From Nematopogon swammerdamellus (Eukaryota > Arthropoda > Insecta > Lepidoptera > Adelidae): a stretch of 64,000 bases of DNA. A program made the position numbers and the translations under genes. Below, piece after piece: positions 37,501 to 41,690 of this stretch. Positions within the stretch are counted from its first letter, which is position 1; every line of letters starts with the position of its first letter. The DNA is taken from contig OX336353.1 of the NCBI GenBank assembly GCA_946902875.1, forward strand, positions 20,473,151-20,537,150, given 5' to 3'. Below the pieces are notes generated by a model. The model was not told where the DNA came from. It worked only from the letters and a program-made list of their open reading frames with translations, and searched no databases.

Positions 37501-40500
37501 TACTCCACACTCATTCATGATAACCCAAAGGTTGGCTGGAGGAGAATGTACCTTTTGCAAAAAATGTTAAAGGCAATAAACATATTTTGATTTGTGATTT
37601 GAAGTGACATCCATACTTTTGGAATTTGTTACAACCTTTGTTGCATTGCATGTTCTGTTCTGCAAATATGTGTACGCGGTCTTACACGTCTCGACCCATG
37701 CTTCAAATTTTTTTTTTAACTGACACGGTTGGCTACATTACCTACAGCATCCGTAATGTCAGCCCATCGCCGGCCGCCGGTCGTCATCAGCCCACCTCGG
37801 TGAACTAGGCGCCATGTCATTGCTTCCTTCTAGTCGTGCCGGCCAGGAAGGAAGGTGTGGATCTAAGCTTACGATGGCTTCACCGAACATATCCGGGCCC
37901 ATCGGCAGTAGAGGAGGGTATTAATCGAGGCCGGGACTAGCGAGTGGCCACTCTAAGTTTCCCGCGCATGCTTCACGTTTCGGCTCGCGTCAAGCCCTCG
38001 TCAGCTAGTCTGCGTTGACTAGGACGCGGGGAAACCACCAGTCCCGCTCTCGACCTCCCTCTCTCTACCTATCCATATTCTGTAGGATGCTTCCAGTGAC
38101 GTTTTCGAAGCTCTCTCCATATATGAGCTTAGCGTCGATCTTGGGAGCCCTAGATTCTTGAAGAGACTGTAGAGCGACTTCGCTGGTAGTCCTCTTGCTC
38201 CGACTTCCACAGCGAAGAGATCAGTCTTGAATCCGTTTCTCACAATCCGGTCTACTAAGTTGCAGTACTTGTTAAGCTTGATGTTGTGGTCCTTCGGTAT
38301 GTTACTTTCCCATGGAACTGTAAGTTCAACAAGTACTACATGCTTTGTCGCTTTTGAGAATATGAGTATATCCGGCCTTAATGCTGTGGTACAGATTTCC
38401 GAAGGCATTTGGTAATGCTTCTCATGTGTGTCCATCAACAATTCCCAATCCTTTGCTGCTCCCAAAATTGAAGAAGGTTTAGTCCTATCTTTGGGCAGCT
38501 TATTGGCTCCAGGTTTCACAAAGTTGACCTTCTGGAAGCCGCTACTGGTTTGCCCTTTCCTGGTCCGTGCAATTGACAGGTTGATGGCCTCTCTGATGAT
38601 TTGGAGGACTTTATCATGACGGTAGGAATACTGGCCTCGCTCAAGTAGTATTTTGCATCCGCATAACAAATGTTTGGCCGTGCCTACGAACTCCTTACAT
38701 GACGGGCATAGTCTATTTGTAGATTTCCCCCATCTAACTAGGTTACTCGGGTCGGGGAGAGTAAGCTGGAATGCATTTAAGTAGAACTTAAGCAGCTCAG
38801 GGGACCAGTTGTATATTATGGATTTCCACTTCAATGCAGGAGGGATGCAGAAGTCACCCACTGTTAGCCAATCATTCTGCATTTCTAGGTTTAAGGCGTG
38901 AAGTTTGAAGCCTTGTTCCATGTCCTCCTGAGCAAAACCTTTCAGTATTTCTTTATCAGACTTTGCTGTTTCTATGCCCAATCCAGATCTATTGGTGCGT
39001 GTACCAACTTGGAATGATTTGTAGAAGTCGAGTCTCGATTCCAGTTCATCTGATAGTGATGTGTTGGGTAAGGCTTGAATAGCGCTATCATTGGAGTCTT
39101 TGAGTATACATCGTTTGGCTATTCTCGCCTTTTGATAAAATATCGACGGTTTCTTAATGTTCAGTCCAAAGTTATTGTGAGATCTGTATAGCGTTGACGA
39201 GTCAGCCGGGTGAGCCAGTCCAAACCATGATTTCAGGAATCTGGTCACATACGAGTCTAATTTAGTCAGGTTTTGCTTTGTGAAGTCGTAGACGAGAAAT
39301 GGCCATGAAAGTTTTGATGTCAGGTAGTTATCGTAAATCCATGCCTTTTGTGTACCCAGGAGGGGAAGATTGTCAGTTTGGCGGAGGCTCTCTTCGAAAA
39401 GTTGGACAATATCATCAGTAGGATGCTCCTTTCCTCTGCTGGTGATCCTTTTTCCCAAGAATTTAAAAGGAGCTTCATCAGCCACGGTTGCGATTGGTTT
39501 TCCGGCTACTGTCAGACCTGGATTGCTCGAGGTAAACTTTGAACCTTTCCTGGTTAAGCTCAAACAGTAGCACTTCGCTGGTTTTATCTTCATCCCTTTA
39601 GTCCATTCACAATAGTCATCTACCACCTTAAGAAGCGCCTGATTTTGTTTTGGATTGCGGGTTAACAGCGTAATATCATCCGCAAATGCCAGGATGGCCG
39701 CCATATATGTGTCTCCATATTTGAACCTGTATCCCCATTTGTTTTCTTTTACGACAAGCGTATCAATTAGAATGTTGATAACAATGTTAAATGTAACAGG
39801 AGAGAGGCAGCAACCCTGGAAAAGTCCTATGCCGTAACGAATTTCCGGTATCTTCTCCGTTTCGCCTTTTACTTGTATTACAAAGGAAAGTTTTTTGTAG
39901 TAGGAGGCTATTATATTACAGATCAGAGGTGGCACATTATACCACTCTAGCGCCTTTAATAGTAACTCATGGCGCACCGAACCGAAGGCGTTTTCAAAGT
40001 CTAACCACGTGGCAGTTAATTGTCTCTCATTCTTCCTTGCATCTCTAAGACATTCAGTCAGCAAAGAATTATGTTCGAGACATCCTGCAACTCTTGGGAG
40101 AAAACCTTTCTGGTACTTCTTCGGTAAGTAGTCGTTGGTACACATGTGTTTGAGTAGTCTGGCCTGTATAATGGAGAAGAATATTTTCGAAATTGTGTTC
40201 GTAAGAGCTATAGGTCTAATATCCTTGGGATCAGTAACTTCTTTCTTTTTTGGTAGAAGAACAAACACGGCTTTACCAAGACAGTCTGGCACTTCTCTGT
40301 TCGTCCAAATTCTTTTGTAGATGTTCAACATGTGTTTCCGCACTGATGGACATTTTTTGTATATGATGTATGGTATGCCATCGGGTCCCGGGGCGGAACT
40401 ATTTGGTTTCCTTTTTATGTGGTATTCCAGCTCTTCCATCGTCGGTGAATCAGCATCAAATGCTAGAGCAGGTTCTTTGGGTTTTGAACTGGACAGATAA

Positions 40501-40975
40501 AGTCGCTTCGACCGAACTTTCTTTCAGTGCGGTGGTACAAACCTGGCCAGGTTAAACCCTACCACTTGAGTAAGTACGTTAAGAGTAAGAACAAAAGGGA
40601 CCTACAGTTTTACGTGGAACCTGAACCATGGTCAACCTCCAACAGTCGAACGGTCCATCCAACCCATCCACGTTCTGACTGCACCCAGATATCTGAGATG
40701 TTTTTATTTGGTGCGATCTACTATCAACCAGATTTGTGTACATAGCGGTACAGAAGTAATGATTCCATTTCGGCATAGAGATTGCTCACGAGAATGTGTT
40801 ATAAAGATGTGTTGAACGCAGGACGGCGCGGCGGAGCCTCAGCACGGGCGAGCTGCGCCGCGGCGCGCGCGCGCCGTGGCGGGCGCTGCGCGGCGCGGCG
40901 CCCGCGCCGGCGGCGGTGAGCCGCGGCGCGGCGGACGCGCCGCCGCCGGGCCTGCAGCTGGTGATCCTGGACTGA
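2876..40975 (+). CDS. MTA1-like: MTA-family protein, NuRD subunit (14 exons, 5' incomplete)
   Basis: Joining 2876-3138, 4676-4793, 5763-5965, 11920-12108, 13481-13614, 17205-17362, 19084-19184, 21017-21139, 22238-22463, 28213-28434, 29696-29881, 31919-32097, 32910-33016 and 40822-40975 gives one open frame of 786 codons, with all splice sites GT/AG and all phases compatible. Domains in order are the C-terminal half of BAH, ELM2, SANT, a GATA-type zinc finger, a C2H2 finger, the MKTR..FYL RBBP4-binding block, and an ISWMDAPDD block with a basic C-terminus ending VILD. MTA proteins scaffold HDAC1/2 (through ELM2-SANT) and RBBP4 in the nuclear NuRD repressor. The BAH start lies upstream. Long Ala/Gly/Arg tracts are insect-specific expansions. 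Identity is firm; the exact start is not determinable here. Confidence 0.93.
3215..3604 (+). repeat. SINE family B, full length, tRNA/5S composite head
   Basis: The head has a tRNA A-box-like stretch (degraded here: GATAGCTCTGTTGTGCAG), then a 5S-rRNA-like internal promoter (GTTAAGCAACGCTGGG, GGATGGGTGACCGCT), then a B-box-like GAGGTTCGGATTCC. The body runs through GGTTGGTACCACCG and ends CAGTTTCCATAAAAAA. It is near-identical to 23243-23634. Confidence 0.85.
3605..4035 (-). mobile_element. LINE 3' end, family L1 ([10 protein letters not shown])
   Basis: The - strand encodes the C-terminus of a LINE ORF2: [20 protein letters not shown], then [17 protein letters not shown], then [18 protein letters not shown] and FKRGVN. 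It is 5' truncated and ends next to the SINE at 3604. The same family recurs at 16845, 45361, 53080 and 62378. Confidence 0.75.
4036..4280 (-). mobile_element. LINE 3' end fragment, RNase H-type (R1/LOA-like)
   Basis: In reverse orientation it matches the 3' part of the RNase H-bearing LINE at 51540-52440, including CCCCAGTCGACTTGTGGCTT-like sequence, the 'CATGACATAGGCTGGCTGG' stretch and the 'GACCTTCGTGCAAAA' stretch. It abuts the L1 fragment at about 4035. Confidence 0.65.
4281..4675. other. MTA intron, no feature recognised
   Basis: AT-rich intronic DNA. It includes a stretch resembling the 3' part of other dispersed repeats (GACAAGCCGTTAAGGAGTTTC). A pyrimidine tract and TTGCAG precede the next exon. 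Confidence 0.5.
4676..4793 (+). CDS. MTA1-like: MTA exon: end of BAH, start of ELM2
   Basis: It encodes [20 protein letters not shown] followed by [20 protein letters not shown]. The first half is the last strand of the BAH domain and the second is the ELM2 signature (I-VG--YQ). The acceptor is TTTTGCAG and the donor G|GTAACT, leaving phase 1. Confidence 0.95.
5085..5345 (+). repeat. Repeat Y (RTE-like 3' region)
   Basis: It begins with GTACTTAAAAAGAATAGCCC and GTCGTAAAAGGCGACTAAGG, continues with CACCTTGGCACGATCCTTCC and CTGCTTGATAG, and ends near GCTACACAACACC. A second copy lies at 42985-43160. Its first ~75 bp also forms the head of two SINE B copies (15245 and 17911). The assignment to an RTE-type LINE is from general familiarity, not alignment. 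Confidence 0.6.
5400..5505 (-). mobile_element. RTE-clade LINE 3' end fragment
   Basis: A (CATCAT)n start followed by TATCGGTCCACTGCTGGACA and GGCCTCTCCCAAGGCACGCC matches the 3' end of the longer RTE fragment at 31259-31810. It is therefore in - orientation with its short-tandem tail on the left. Confidence 0.75.
5763..5965 (+). CDS. MTA1-like: MTA exon: ELM2 domain core
   Basis: It encodes [20 protein letters not shown], then [40 protein letters not shown] and ASRDITL. It is almost residue-for-residue like vertebrate MTA1 and is the HDAC-dimerisation region of ELM2. The acceptor is ATTTCAG and the donor CTC|GTGAGT. Confidence 0.96.
5980..6240 (-). mobile_element. LINE 3' end, family L3
   Basis: In reverse it reads GTGTCTTCAAACGTCGT, then GACAGCCTAGCAACAGTCCG, then GGTTTCGCGAGGAGAGG, ending TAGGTTTACATAAAAAAA. 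This aligns with 42080-42430. It starts only about 15 bp after the MTA exon donor. Confidence 0.7.
6245..7022. other. Intron and 5' part of the following LINE
   Basis: This is AT-rich sequence with no recognised gene. From about 6900 the frame of the LINE ORF at 7023 is already open upstream of its first ATG ([18 protein letters not shown]), so the LINE protein may begin before 7023 or this part may be its 5' region. Confidence 0.45.
7023..9887 (+). mobile_element. Non-LTR retrotransposon ORF2 (APE endonuclease + RT), intact
   Basis: This is an uninterrupted 954-codon frame. The N-terminal third is an APE-type endonuclease: [11 protein letters not shown] (Asn), LTECW (Glu), [17 protein letters not shown] (Asp-Ile-Asn) and [10 protein letters not shown] (catalytic Asp-His). 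The central part is a reverse transcriptase: [53 protein letters not shown] and the catalytic FADDTAL. The C-terminal extension is of the LINE type ([13 protein letters not shown]). Overall style suggests the CR1/L2/Daphne group rather than jockey or R1. It sits in an MTA intron in the same orientation. The absence of stops over 2.9 kb implies a recent insertion. ORF1 was not found, so a 5' truncation is likely. Confidence 0.9.
9960..10190 (+). repeat. RTE/SINE-like 3' repeat
   Basis: It starts AGCTGTGCCCGCGGCTCCGC and contains ATCGGTTCAGTGGTTCTCGA followed by AGCGGACAGACAGACACTC. This combination (a CCGCGGC...CGCCCG start and a 'TCGGTTCAG.GGTT' end) is widespread in insect genomes as RTE-LINE 3' ends or derived SINEs. 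It directly follows the LINE ORF. Confidence 0.5.
10240..10275. repeat. A-run and AAAT microsatellite
   Basis: A run of about fifteen A residues followed by (ATAA)n. It could be the tail of the preceding retroelement insertion. Confidence 0.5.
10531..10680 (+). repeat. (CA)n microsatellite with CG/CT interruptions
   Basis: About 150 bp of alternating CA, interrupted by CGCGCG and CACCCTCA blocks. The long Thr/His frames across it are artefacts of the repeat. Confidence 0.95.
10690..11520. other. AT-rich intron with imperfect direct repeat
   Basis: No gene is seen. Two similar segments occur, TTTCTGTAGTTTCTGGGTAT near 11240 and TTTCTGTAGGTTGTGGGTAA near 11445, suggesting a decayed repeat pair. 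AAATAAATAAATAA lies near 11145. Confidence 0.4.
11523..11768 (+). repeat. Dispersed lepidopteran-type repeat (AGGGTTCCGTA)
   Basis: It opens TTTTTTTAGGGTTCCGTATC, with GGGACCCTATTA, and closes with ACGGAACCCTCG, GCGAGTTCGACTCACACTGG and a T-run. Partial copies occur at 34826 and 63596. The class is uncertain. Confidence 0.6.
11920..12108 (+). CDS. MTA1-like: MTA exon: end of ELM2, first half of SANT
   Basis: It encodes [40 protein letters not shown] and [20 protein letters not shown]. The last part is helix 1-2 of the SANT domain. The acceptor GTGTGTAG follows a (TG)n tract and the donor is TTC|GTAAGT. Confidence 0.96.
12320..12697 (-). repeat. SINE family B, near full length, composite head
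   Basis: In reverse it starts GGCCTCGGTAGCTCAGTGGT, a textbook tRNA A-box. The 5S-like GGGCGCGGTCAATACTCGGA and GGATGGGTGAC follow, then the body with GGTTTAACCCGCCCGGGC. It ends near 12320 in a T-run. Of the copies here it preserves the tRNA-like start best. Confidence 0.85.
12820..13420. mobile_element. MITE with CACGGTGTTGCA terminal inverted repeats
   Basis: The left end CACGGTGTTGCAGTTGCCCC and the right end, in reverse CACGGTGTTGCAACCCCAAC, are inverted copies; both termini are flanked by TA. Farther in, AAGGGGGTTATTCTATATGTG and its counterpart extend the similarity. It has no coding capacity. It ends about 60 bp before an MTA exon. Confidence 0.75.
13481..13614 (+). CDS. MTA1-like: MTA exon: second half of SANT
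   Basis: It encodes [40 protein letters not shown] and YIPNY. This is the conserved third SANT helix and the following basic linker. The acceptor is GTCGCAG and the donor TA|GTGAGT, phase 2. Confidence 0.96.
13620..15240. other. MTA intron, nothing recognised
   Basis: AT-rich intronic sequence without a supported ORF, RNA gene or clear repeat. Confidence 0.5.
15245..15553 (+). repeat. SINE family B body with repeat-Y head
   Basis: The first ~75 bp (GGTACTTTAAAAGAATAGCC ... GGCGACTAAGGGATATGACT) equals the start of repeat Y, joined directly to the family B body at TATTACTAGGTGGTAGGG. It ends in CATCAATAAAAAAAAA. The junction is the same as in the copy at 17911. Confidence 0.8.
15638..15823 (+). 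other. Short acidic Ser/Asp ORF, unidentified
   Basis: The 61-codon frame has a C-terminal half rich in Ser, Asp and Glu ([20 protein letters not shown]) and ends KSYS-like. An AATAAA follows the stop. It may be a degraded transposon ORF end or a chance frame. No family is recognised and no splice context with MTA is evident. Confidence 0.2.
16061..16375 (+). repeat. Repeat X, unclassified (~315 bp)
   Basis: It runs from TTGTTTATTGTATAATTTCA, through GGACATGTCGAAAATTCCGC, to CCACTCTGCCTATTTACATT and GTGTATAGTGCCATCGTCAA. Related copies lie at 19940-20165 and 21963-22200. Confidence 0.65.
16526..16735. mobile_element. MITE, ~210 bp, TATACTCTG termini
   Basis: The left end TATACTCTGTTTC...GCGGAAAAAAGG and the right end CCTTTTTTCCGC...GAAGCAGAGTATA form imperfect inverted repeats of about 40 bp. 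It is non-coding. Confidence 0.65.
16845..17050 (+). mobile_element. LINE 3' end, family L1
   Basis: It starts at CTGGAACGCTCTCCCTGCCC (the WNALPAH codons), passes CAGTCTCGGGTCCTTCAAG and GTCCATGGGCGTCGTTAGAC, and ends ACTCTATAAAAAAAAA. It is collinear with 53400-53585. Confidence 0.75.
17205..17362 (+). CDS. MTA1-like: MTA exon: linker and first half of GATA finger
   Basis: It encodes [20 protein letters not shown], a Gly/Ala/His-rich stretch and PDLCASCQ. The C-x2-C pair is the first half of the GATA-type zinc finger, completed by the next exon. The acceptor is GTGTGCAG and the donor CAAG|GTCTGT, phase 1. A His3-Ala7 tract is encoded within. Confidence 0.93.
17432..18300. mobile_element. 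TIR element with nested SINE B
   Basis: An inverted repeat of about 45 bp lies at the ends: left CGCGCGCGACCTCCGAGGAA...GTGGAAAT, right ATTTCCACAGCC...TTCCTCGGAGCTCGCGCGCG. The interior holds another short inverted pair (GGGCTGGAC / GTCCAGTCC) and the SINE at 17911-18238. No coding capacity is seen. It starts about 70 bp after an MTA exon. Confidence 0.6.
17911..18238 (+). repeat. SINE family B body with repeat-Y head
   Basis: It has the same structure and junction as the copy at 15245 (GGTACTTTAAAAGAATAGCC head, TATTACTAGGTGGTAGGG junction) and ends in a long A-run. It is nested in the TIR element at 17432-18300. Confidence 0.8.
18567..18870 (-). repeat. SINE family A, inverted, next to a + head fragment
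   Basis: From 18632 the sequence is family A in reverse (ATGTAATCCGGTATGGGTGG ... CACCTAGTAAGGG). Immediately before it, 18567-18606 is the tRNA-like head of family A in + orientation (GGCGGGTGGCCTAGTGGTCT). The two pieces meet in a T-run. Confidence 0.75.
19084..19184 (+). CDS. MTA1-like: MTA exon: second half of GATA finger
   Basis: It encodes [20 protein letters not shown] followed by [14 protein letters not shown]. The pair C-x2-C with W-x2-W-GPP is diagnostic for the MTA GATA-type finger. The acceptor is GTTGCAG and the donor AAG|GTGACA. Confidence 0.96.
19321..19530 (+). repeat. RTE/SINE-like 3' repeat
   Basis: It includes TTCATCAAATTCGGTTGATC and GTTATGGAGGAACGTACATA, with (ACAT)n at the end. 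This resembles the common insect RTE-derived 3' end with a 'TCGGTT...GGTTT' core. Confidence 0.4.
19685..19775 (-). repeat. Repeat Z, short dispersed repeat
   Basis: In reverse it carries GAGATCACAATAG, GGTCGCAGTGACAA and GGGGCCCTAAATCTCAACAC, matching 29245-29315 in + orientation. Confidence 0.55.
19940..20165 (+). repeat. Repeat X, diverged copy
   Basis: It shares AATTTAATCCATAG, GAAGACTTCGCAAGTCAA and CCACTCTGCCTATTTACATT with the copy at 16061. Confidence 0.5.
20174..20435 (+). repeat. SINE family B, head missing
   Basis: It begins at AAACTGTAGGTCCCTTCCCT and runs to CAGTTTCCATAAAAAAAA, with the entire head absent. Confidence 0.85.
20440..21016. other. MTA intron, nothing recognised
   Basis: Intronic sequence without a supported feature. 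T-rich near 20810. Confidence 0.5.
21017..21139 (+). CDS. MTA1-like: MTA exon: acidic/Arg linker and first half of C2H2 finger
   Basis: It encodes [31 protein letters not shown] and [10 protein letters not shown]. The C-x4-C is the start of a classical zinc finger that continues in the next exon ([17 protein letters not shown]). The acceptor is TTGGCAG and the donor AAG|GTACCC. Confidence 0.88.
21140..21962. other. MTA intron, nothing recognised
   Basis: AT-rich. A 21211-21468 open frame has no family resemblance and no splice support. Confidence 0.45.
21963..22200 (+). repeat. Repeat X copy with nested RTE fragment
   Basis: It is identical in design to 16061 (TTGTTTATTGTATAATTTAA, GGACATGTCGAAAATTCCGC), interrupted at 22092-22180 by an RTE 3' end. 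The interrupting piece is flanked by similar copies of CAATGTTTTGTT, a target-site duplication. Confidence 0.7.
22092..22180 (-). mobile_element. RTE-clade LINE 3' end fragment
   Basis: (CAT)n, then TATCGGTCCACTGCTGAACA, GGCCTCTCCCAAGGCACGCC and TCTTCCGCG. It is a short 5'-truncated insertion in repeat X, ending about 55 bp before an MTA exon. Confidence 0.75.
22238..22463 (+). CDS. MTA1-like: MTA exon: second half of C2H2 finger and RBBP4-binding block
   Basis: It encodes [17 protein letters not shown] (the H-x4-H half of a C2H2 finger), then a Gly linker, then [40 protein letters not shown] and LHQVKHE. The MKTR..FYL...LTR.ARR block is the first RBBP4/7-binding motif of MTA proteins. The acceptor is GGCGCAG and the donor T|GTGAGT, phase 1. 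Confidence 0.93.
22549..23240. repeat. 72-bp tandem repeat, about 9.6 copies
   Basis: The unit contains AAAATATCGCAGATTGCGAC and TTTTTCTTATTAGAAGAC and recurs every 72 bp (for example 22561, 22633, 22705). The period is 24 codons, so the - strand stays open with a 24-residue repeated peptide over parts of the array. It lies in an MTA intron and is broken at its right end by a SINE. Confidence 0.93.
23243..23634 (+). repeat. SINE family B, full length, composite head
   Basis: The head is CCTCGATAGCTCAGTGGTGC (A-box-like), GTTAAGCAACGCTGGGCGCG then GGATGGGTGACCGCT (5S A-box, intermediate element and C-box), and GAGGTTCGGATTCCTCG (B-box-like). The body and A-tail follow. It is inserted into the 72-bp array: AATTTT flanks both sides. 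Confidence 0.9.
24495..24586 (+). other. Exon-like start within the TIR element
   Basis: ATGGAAGA directly followed by a perfect donor, GTAAGT, is preceded by about 90 bp of GT-rich leader without introns. This looks like a first exon with a two-and-two-thirds-codon start. No matching downstream exon is recognised. It may be the relic of the element's transposase transcription unit. Confidence 0.3.
24791..26538 (-). mobile_element. Tc1-type DNA transposon, IR/DR ends, defective
   Basis: The termini CAGTGGTGGCCATATAATTA and AGAAC are perfect inverted copies flanked by TA. A second, internal inverted pair (ATAATTAAGAACGAT near 25022 and GCGTTCTTAATTATG near 26295) sits about 230 bp inside each end, the IR/DR layout of Tc1-like elements. 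It encodes the broken transposase at 25146-26170. Confidence 0.88.
25146..26170 (-). pseudogene. Tc1-like transposase pseudogene
   Basis: It opens [20 protein letters not shown] with a paired-type DNA-binding domain ([17 protein letters not shown]), then the catalytic core: LFSDETKIN (first Asp), [11 protein letters not shown] (second Asp), NSPDLNPID (third position), and on to the C-terminus SRGHATKY. Two disabling changes are visible. One is a frameshift near 25985 between the DNA-binding part and ARTIRRHL. The other is a stop in place of the Trp that normally follows the third catalytic residue (TGA at about 25332). The third acidic position reads Asp-His where Glu-Asn is usual in Tc1. Confidence 0.88.
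27771..28172 (+). repeat. SINE family A, full length, tRNA-derived head
   Basis: The head GCGGCGGGTGGCCGCGTGGT ... GGTTCGAATCCGGTCGG has A- and B-box-like blocks, and CTTCTCATGCGAGAG resembles an anticodon arm with CAT. It is followed by GTACCAATGAGTTTTTTCTG, the shared body and CCGGATTACA plus A-run. It is the reference copy for this window. Confidence 0.9.
28213..28434 (+). CDS. MTA1-like: MTA exon: Ala/Gly/Arg-rich region with KPPKAP
   Basis: It encodes [20 protein letters not shown], a biased stretch, [20 protein letters not shown] and [13 protein letters not shown]. It aligns loosely with the vertebrate region after AIKAEC. The split Cys codon joins exactly with the previous exon. The acceptor is GCGGCAG and the donor CCAG|GTACTC. 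GC content is very high. Confidence 0.85.
28470..28728 (+). repeat. SINE family B with nested A-tail insertion
   Basis: It starts GGGATATGACTCCC (end of the repeat-Y type head) and runs through the body to CAGTTTCCATAAAAAT. At 28548-28571 a foreign piece, GGATTACATAAAAAAAA, splits the body; it equals the 3' tail of SINE family A. Confidence 0.75.
29188..29235 (+). repeat. Interstitial TTAGG telomere-like repeat
   Basis: Five perfect TTAGG units occupy 29188-29212, and two more follow at 29226-29235 after a short gap. TTAGG is the standard insect telomere repeat. Here it lies inside an MTA intron. Confidence 0.85.
29245..29315 (+). repeat. Repeat Z copy
   Basis: GAGAGATCACAATAGATC, GGTCGCAGTGACAAGAGG and GGGGCCCTAACTCTCAACAC match 19685-19775 in the opposite orientation. 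Confidence 0.55.
29696..29881 (+). CDS. MTA1-like: MTA exon: poly-Ala and [13 protein letters not shown]
   Basis: It encodes [20 protein letters not shown], a long Ala tract from (GCG)n, then [17 protein letters not shown], which aligns with the vertebrate LGKRSYEQHNGVDG segment. The acceptor is ACGGCAG and the donor GACA|GTCAGT. The antisense Arg frames are shadows of the GC-rich tract. Confidence 0.88.
30080..30400 (-). mobile_element. LINE 3' end fragment, frameshifted
   Basis: The - strand reads [17 protein letters not shown] and then, after a frameshift, [18 protein letters not shown], a LINE ORF2 C-terminus. GAACAAACAGCGCTGGCTGA near 30095 also resembles the 3' UTR of the element at 53945-54790. 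Confidence 0.6.
30465..30765 (-). repeat. SINE family A, 3'-truncated, head retained
   Basis: In reverse it starts GAGCGGCGGTTGGCCGATTT, contains GGTTCGAATCCGGTTGGCG, and runs into the body, stopping at CCAGCAATC. The A-box has diverged. Confidence 0.8.
31259..31810 (-). mobile_element. RTE-clade LINE, RT C-terminal part
   Basis: The - strand encodes [60 protein letters not shown] and [20 protein letters not shown] in broken frames, the signature RTE C-terminus. The 3' end carries a (CAT)n tail at 31259-31270. It lies just upstream of an MTA exon. Confidence 0.88.
31919..32097 (+). CDS. MTA1-like: MTA exon: Pro/Ala-rich region
   Basis: It encodes a Gly/Ala stretch, [40 protein letters not shown] and PHIFTH. 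The acceptor is GGGCGCAG and the donor CAC|GTACGC. Conservation with vertebrates is weak here; frame and splice phases support it. Confidence 0.85.
32350..32825. repeat. 53-bp minisatellite, about nine copies
   Basis: The unit TGACGCCACGTAGGGGCCTG + ACCTCTAGGAGAACCAAGAC + CGTGTTTACGTAC repeats exactly every 53 bp (32411, 32464, 32517 and so on) with a few substitutions. It lies in the short intron between two MTA exons. Confidence 0.95.
32910..33016 (+). CDS. MTA1-like: MTA exon: ISWMDAPDD block
   Basis: It encodes [20 protein letters not shown] and [15 protein letters not shown]. It matches the vertebrate NWIDAPDDVFYMATEETRK segment that precedes the second RBBP4-binding motif. The acceptor is GTGTGCAG and the donor AA|GTGAGT, phase 2. 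Confidence 0.95.
33088..33180 (-). repeat. SINE family B 3' fragment
   Basis: In reverse it is the last ~90 bp of family B (GAAGGGAAACACTGACATGG ... GTAGGTGATGTAGCCAACAG) with its A-tail at the left. Confidence 0.75.
33570..34115 (+). mobile_element. LINE ORF2 C-terminal fragment (CR1/L2-like)
   Basis: The 181-codon open frame reads [40 protein letters not shown], then [20 protein letters not shown]. This is the region downstream of the RT palm in CR1/L2-type LINEs. It is 5' truncated and followed by AT-rich UTR to about 34250. Confidence 0.8.
34571..34803 (-). repeat. SINE family A, 5'-truncated
   Basis: In reverse it covers the family A body and tail (CTTACTAGGTGGTAGGCT ... CCGGATTACATA). 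Confidence 0.8.
34990..37400. mobile_element. Large foldback (inverted repeat) element split by a LINE
   Basis: The left arm (about 35030-35410: GGAAAGCTCCGCCCCCTTTC, GAAATATAAGACACTTTTAT, ATATTTCCGGAGA) and the right arm (37020-37385) are near-perfect reverse complements. Between the arms, a ~130-bp module (CTGGACCGATTGCTTTCAAA, GTGTGGGCTCTGAATACGAA, AAGTGGCCGCCATTTT) occurs several times in both orientations. The LINE at 35525-36655 occupies the centre. It lies in the last MTA intron. Confidence 0.8.
35525..36655 (-). mobile_element. LINE ORF2 C-terminal fragment inside the foldback
   Basis: The - strand frame 36627-35911 encodes [71 protein letters not shown] and [10 protein letters not shown]. 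It resembles the C-terminal part of Daphne/Kiri-like LINEs. It is 5' truncated, with an (AAAT)n tail at 35527-35545 on the left. Confidence 0.85.
37708..37851 (-). repeat. SINE family B, 3' part, split by an R2-like insertion
   Basis: In reverse it reads from GCCGGCACGACTAG to GTCAGTTAAAAAAAA, with a local CCGGCCGCCGGTCGTCATC insertion. The other half is at 40483-40700. The two halves join with only a few bases missing. Confidence 0.8.
37852..40482 (-). mobile_element. R2-superfamily LINE (RLE-type), 5'-truncated
   Basis: The - strand frame 40439-38019 (806 codons) is open. RT motifs are [44 protein letters not shown] and the catalytic FADDITLL. The C-terminus has a C-x2-C-x7-H-x4-C zinc knuckle ([18 protein letters not shown]) and a restriction-like endonuclease, RPDILIF...[11 protein letters not shown]. 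This order (RT, then CCHC, then PD-D/E-x-K endonuclease) defines the R2/R4/HERO/NeSL group; VELTVPWE suggests HERO-like. The N-terminal zinc fingers and start are missing, so it is a dead but undecayed copy. It is antisense to MTA. Confidence 0.88.
40483..40700 (-). repeat. SINE family B, 5' part, split
   Basis: In reverse it reads from the head remnant (GGTGCAGTCAGAACGTGGAT-like) through GTAGGTCCCTTTTGTTCTTA and GGTTTAACCTGGCC to GTCCAGTTCA. It is the partner of 37708-37851. Confidence 0.75.
40822..40975 (+). CDS. MTA1-like: MTA last coding exon
   Basis: It encodes [20 protein letters not shown], an Ala/Pro-rich stretch and [11 protein letters not shown] before TGA at 40973. It corresponds to the vertebrate C-terminus KRAARRPYKPI...PIVIED, the second RBBP4-binding motif and the conserved acidic end. 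The acceptor is AACGCAG. It is separated from the previous exon by a 7.8-kb repeat-filled intron. Confidence 0.9.
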
Positions 40976-41690
40976 CCCCCGCCACCCCCCTCGCACCACC
41001 CTCACCCCTACACGATGGAGGCGCTGCTCGGCTAGCGGGCGGCCGGCGGCGCGCGGGGGGCCGCACGGGGGGGTGCAGTGCCGCTACTGAACTTTCCCTT
41101 GTACATTGCTGATGTAAATAATGTCTAATTATTACATTAACTCTAACATGAAATCATTAGTTAGTAACGACTCTTCATTTTTGTAACGTAAGAATCGACC
41201 GATCGCGAGAGTGACTATTTTTTATTGTGGATCAAAATGCTTTTAAATGAGTGCGCGGGAGGGTCGAGTCGGTAAGTTTAACTCTAGGCTAGGTTACTGT
41301 CACCGGTTTTATTGCTCCGTTTTGAGTTGTTATCGAATAGAGTAGTAGCTGTTTTGTTGAAGTTTCACAAGATGGTGTACATACAGTGCGGGCGGCGAGT
41401 GCGCGCCCGGCCGGCGCGAGTGAGCTCAGTGGGAACTGCGGTTAATTAAAATTGGAGATTGTATTTTTGGTAATTGAATCGCTGAGGAGGAACGCTGTAG
41501 ATAATATTATATGAATTATATTGTTCTTATGTGGTTTGAATCTGACTTCGAGCAAAAATAATGTATTTAATACATAAATAAGTATGTAAGTAAGTCTATT
41601 TCATTCGGAAATTCATTGTAGGATAATTTACAATTTTTTTCATAAATAAAGCACAAATTGAAATAAATCTTGTTTCATTTATAGTTTTTA
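40976..41690 (+). terminator. MTA1-like: MTA 3' UTR with polyadenylation signals
   Basis: The stretch after the stop is free of recognisable repeats. Two AATAAA hexamers lie at 41645-41650 and 41662-41667, and TTGTTTC follows. These are the likely polyA signals, giving a ~0.7-kb 3' UTR. Confidence 0.65.
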
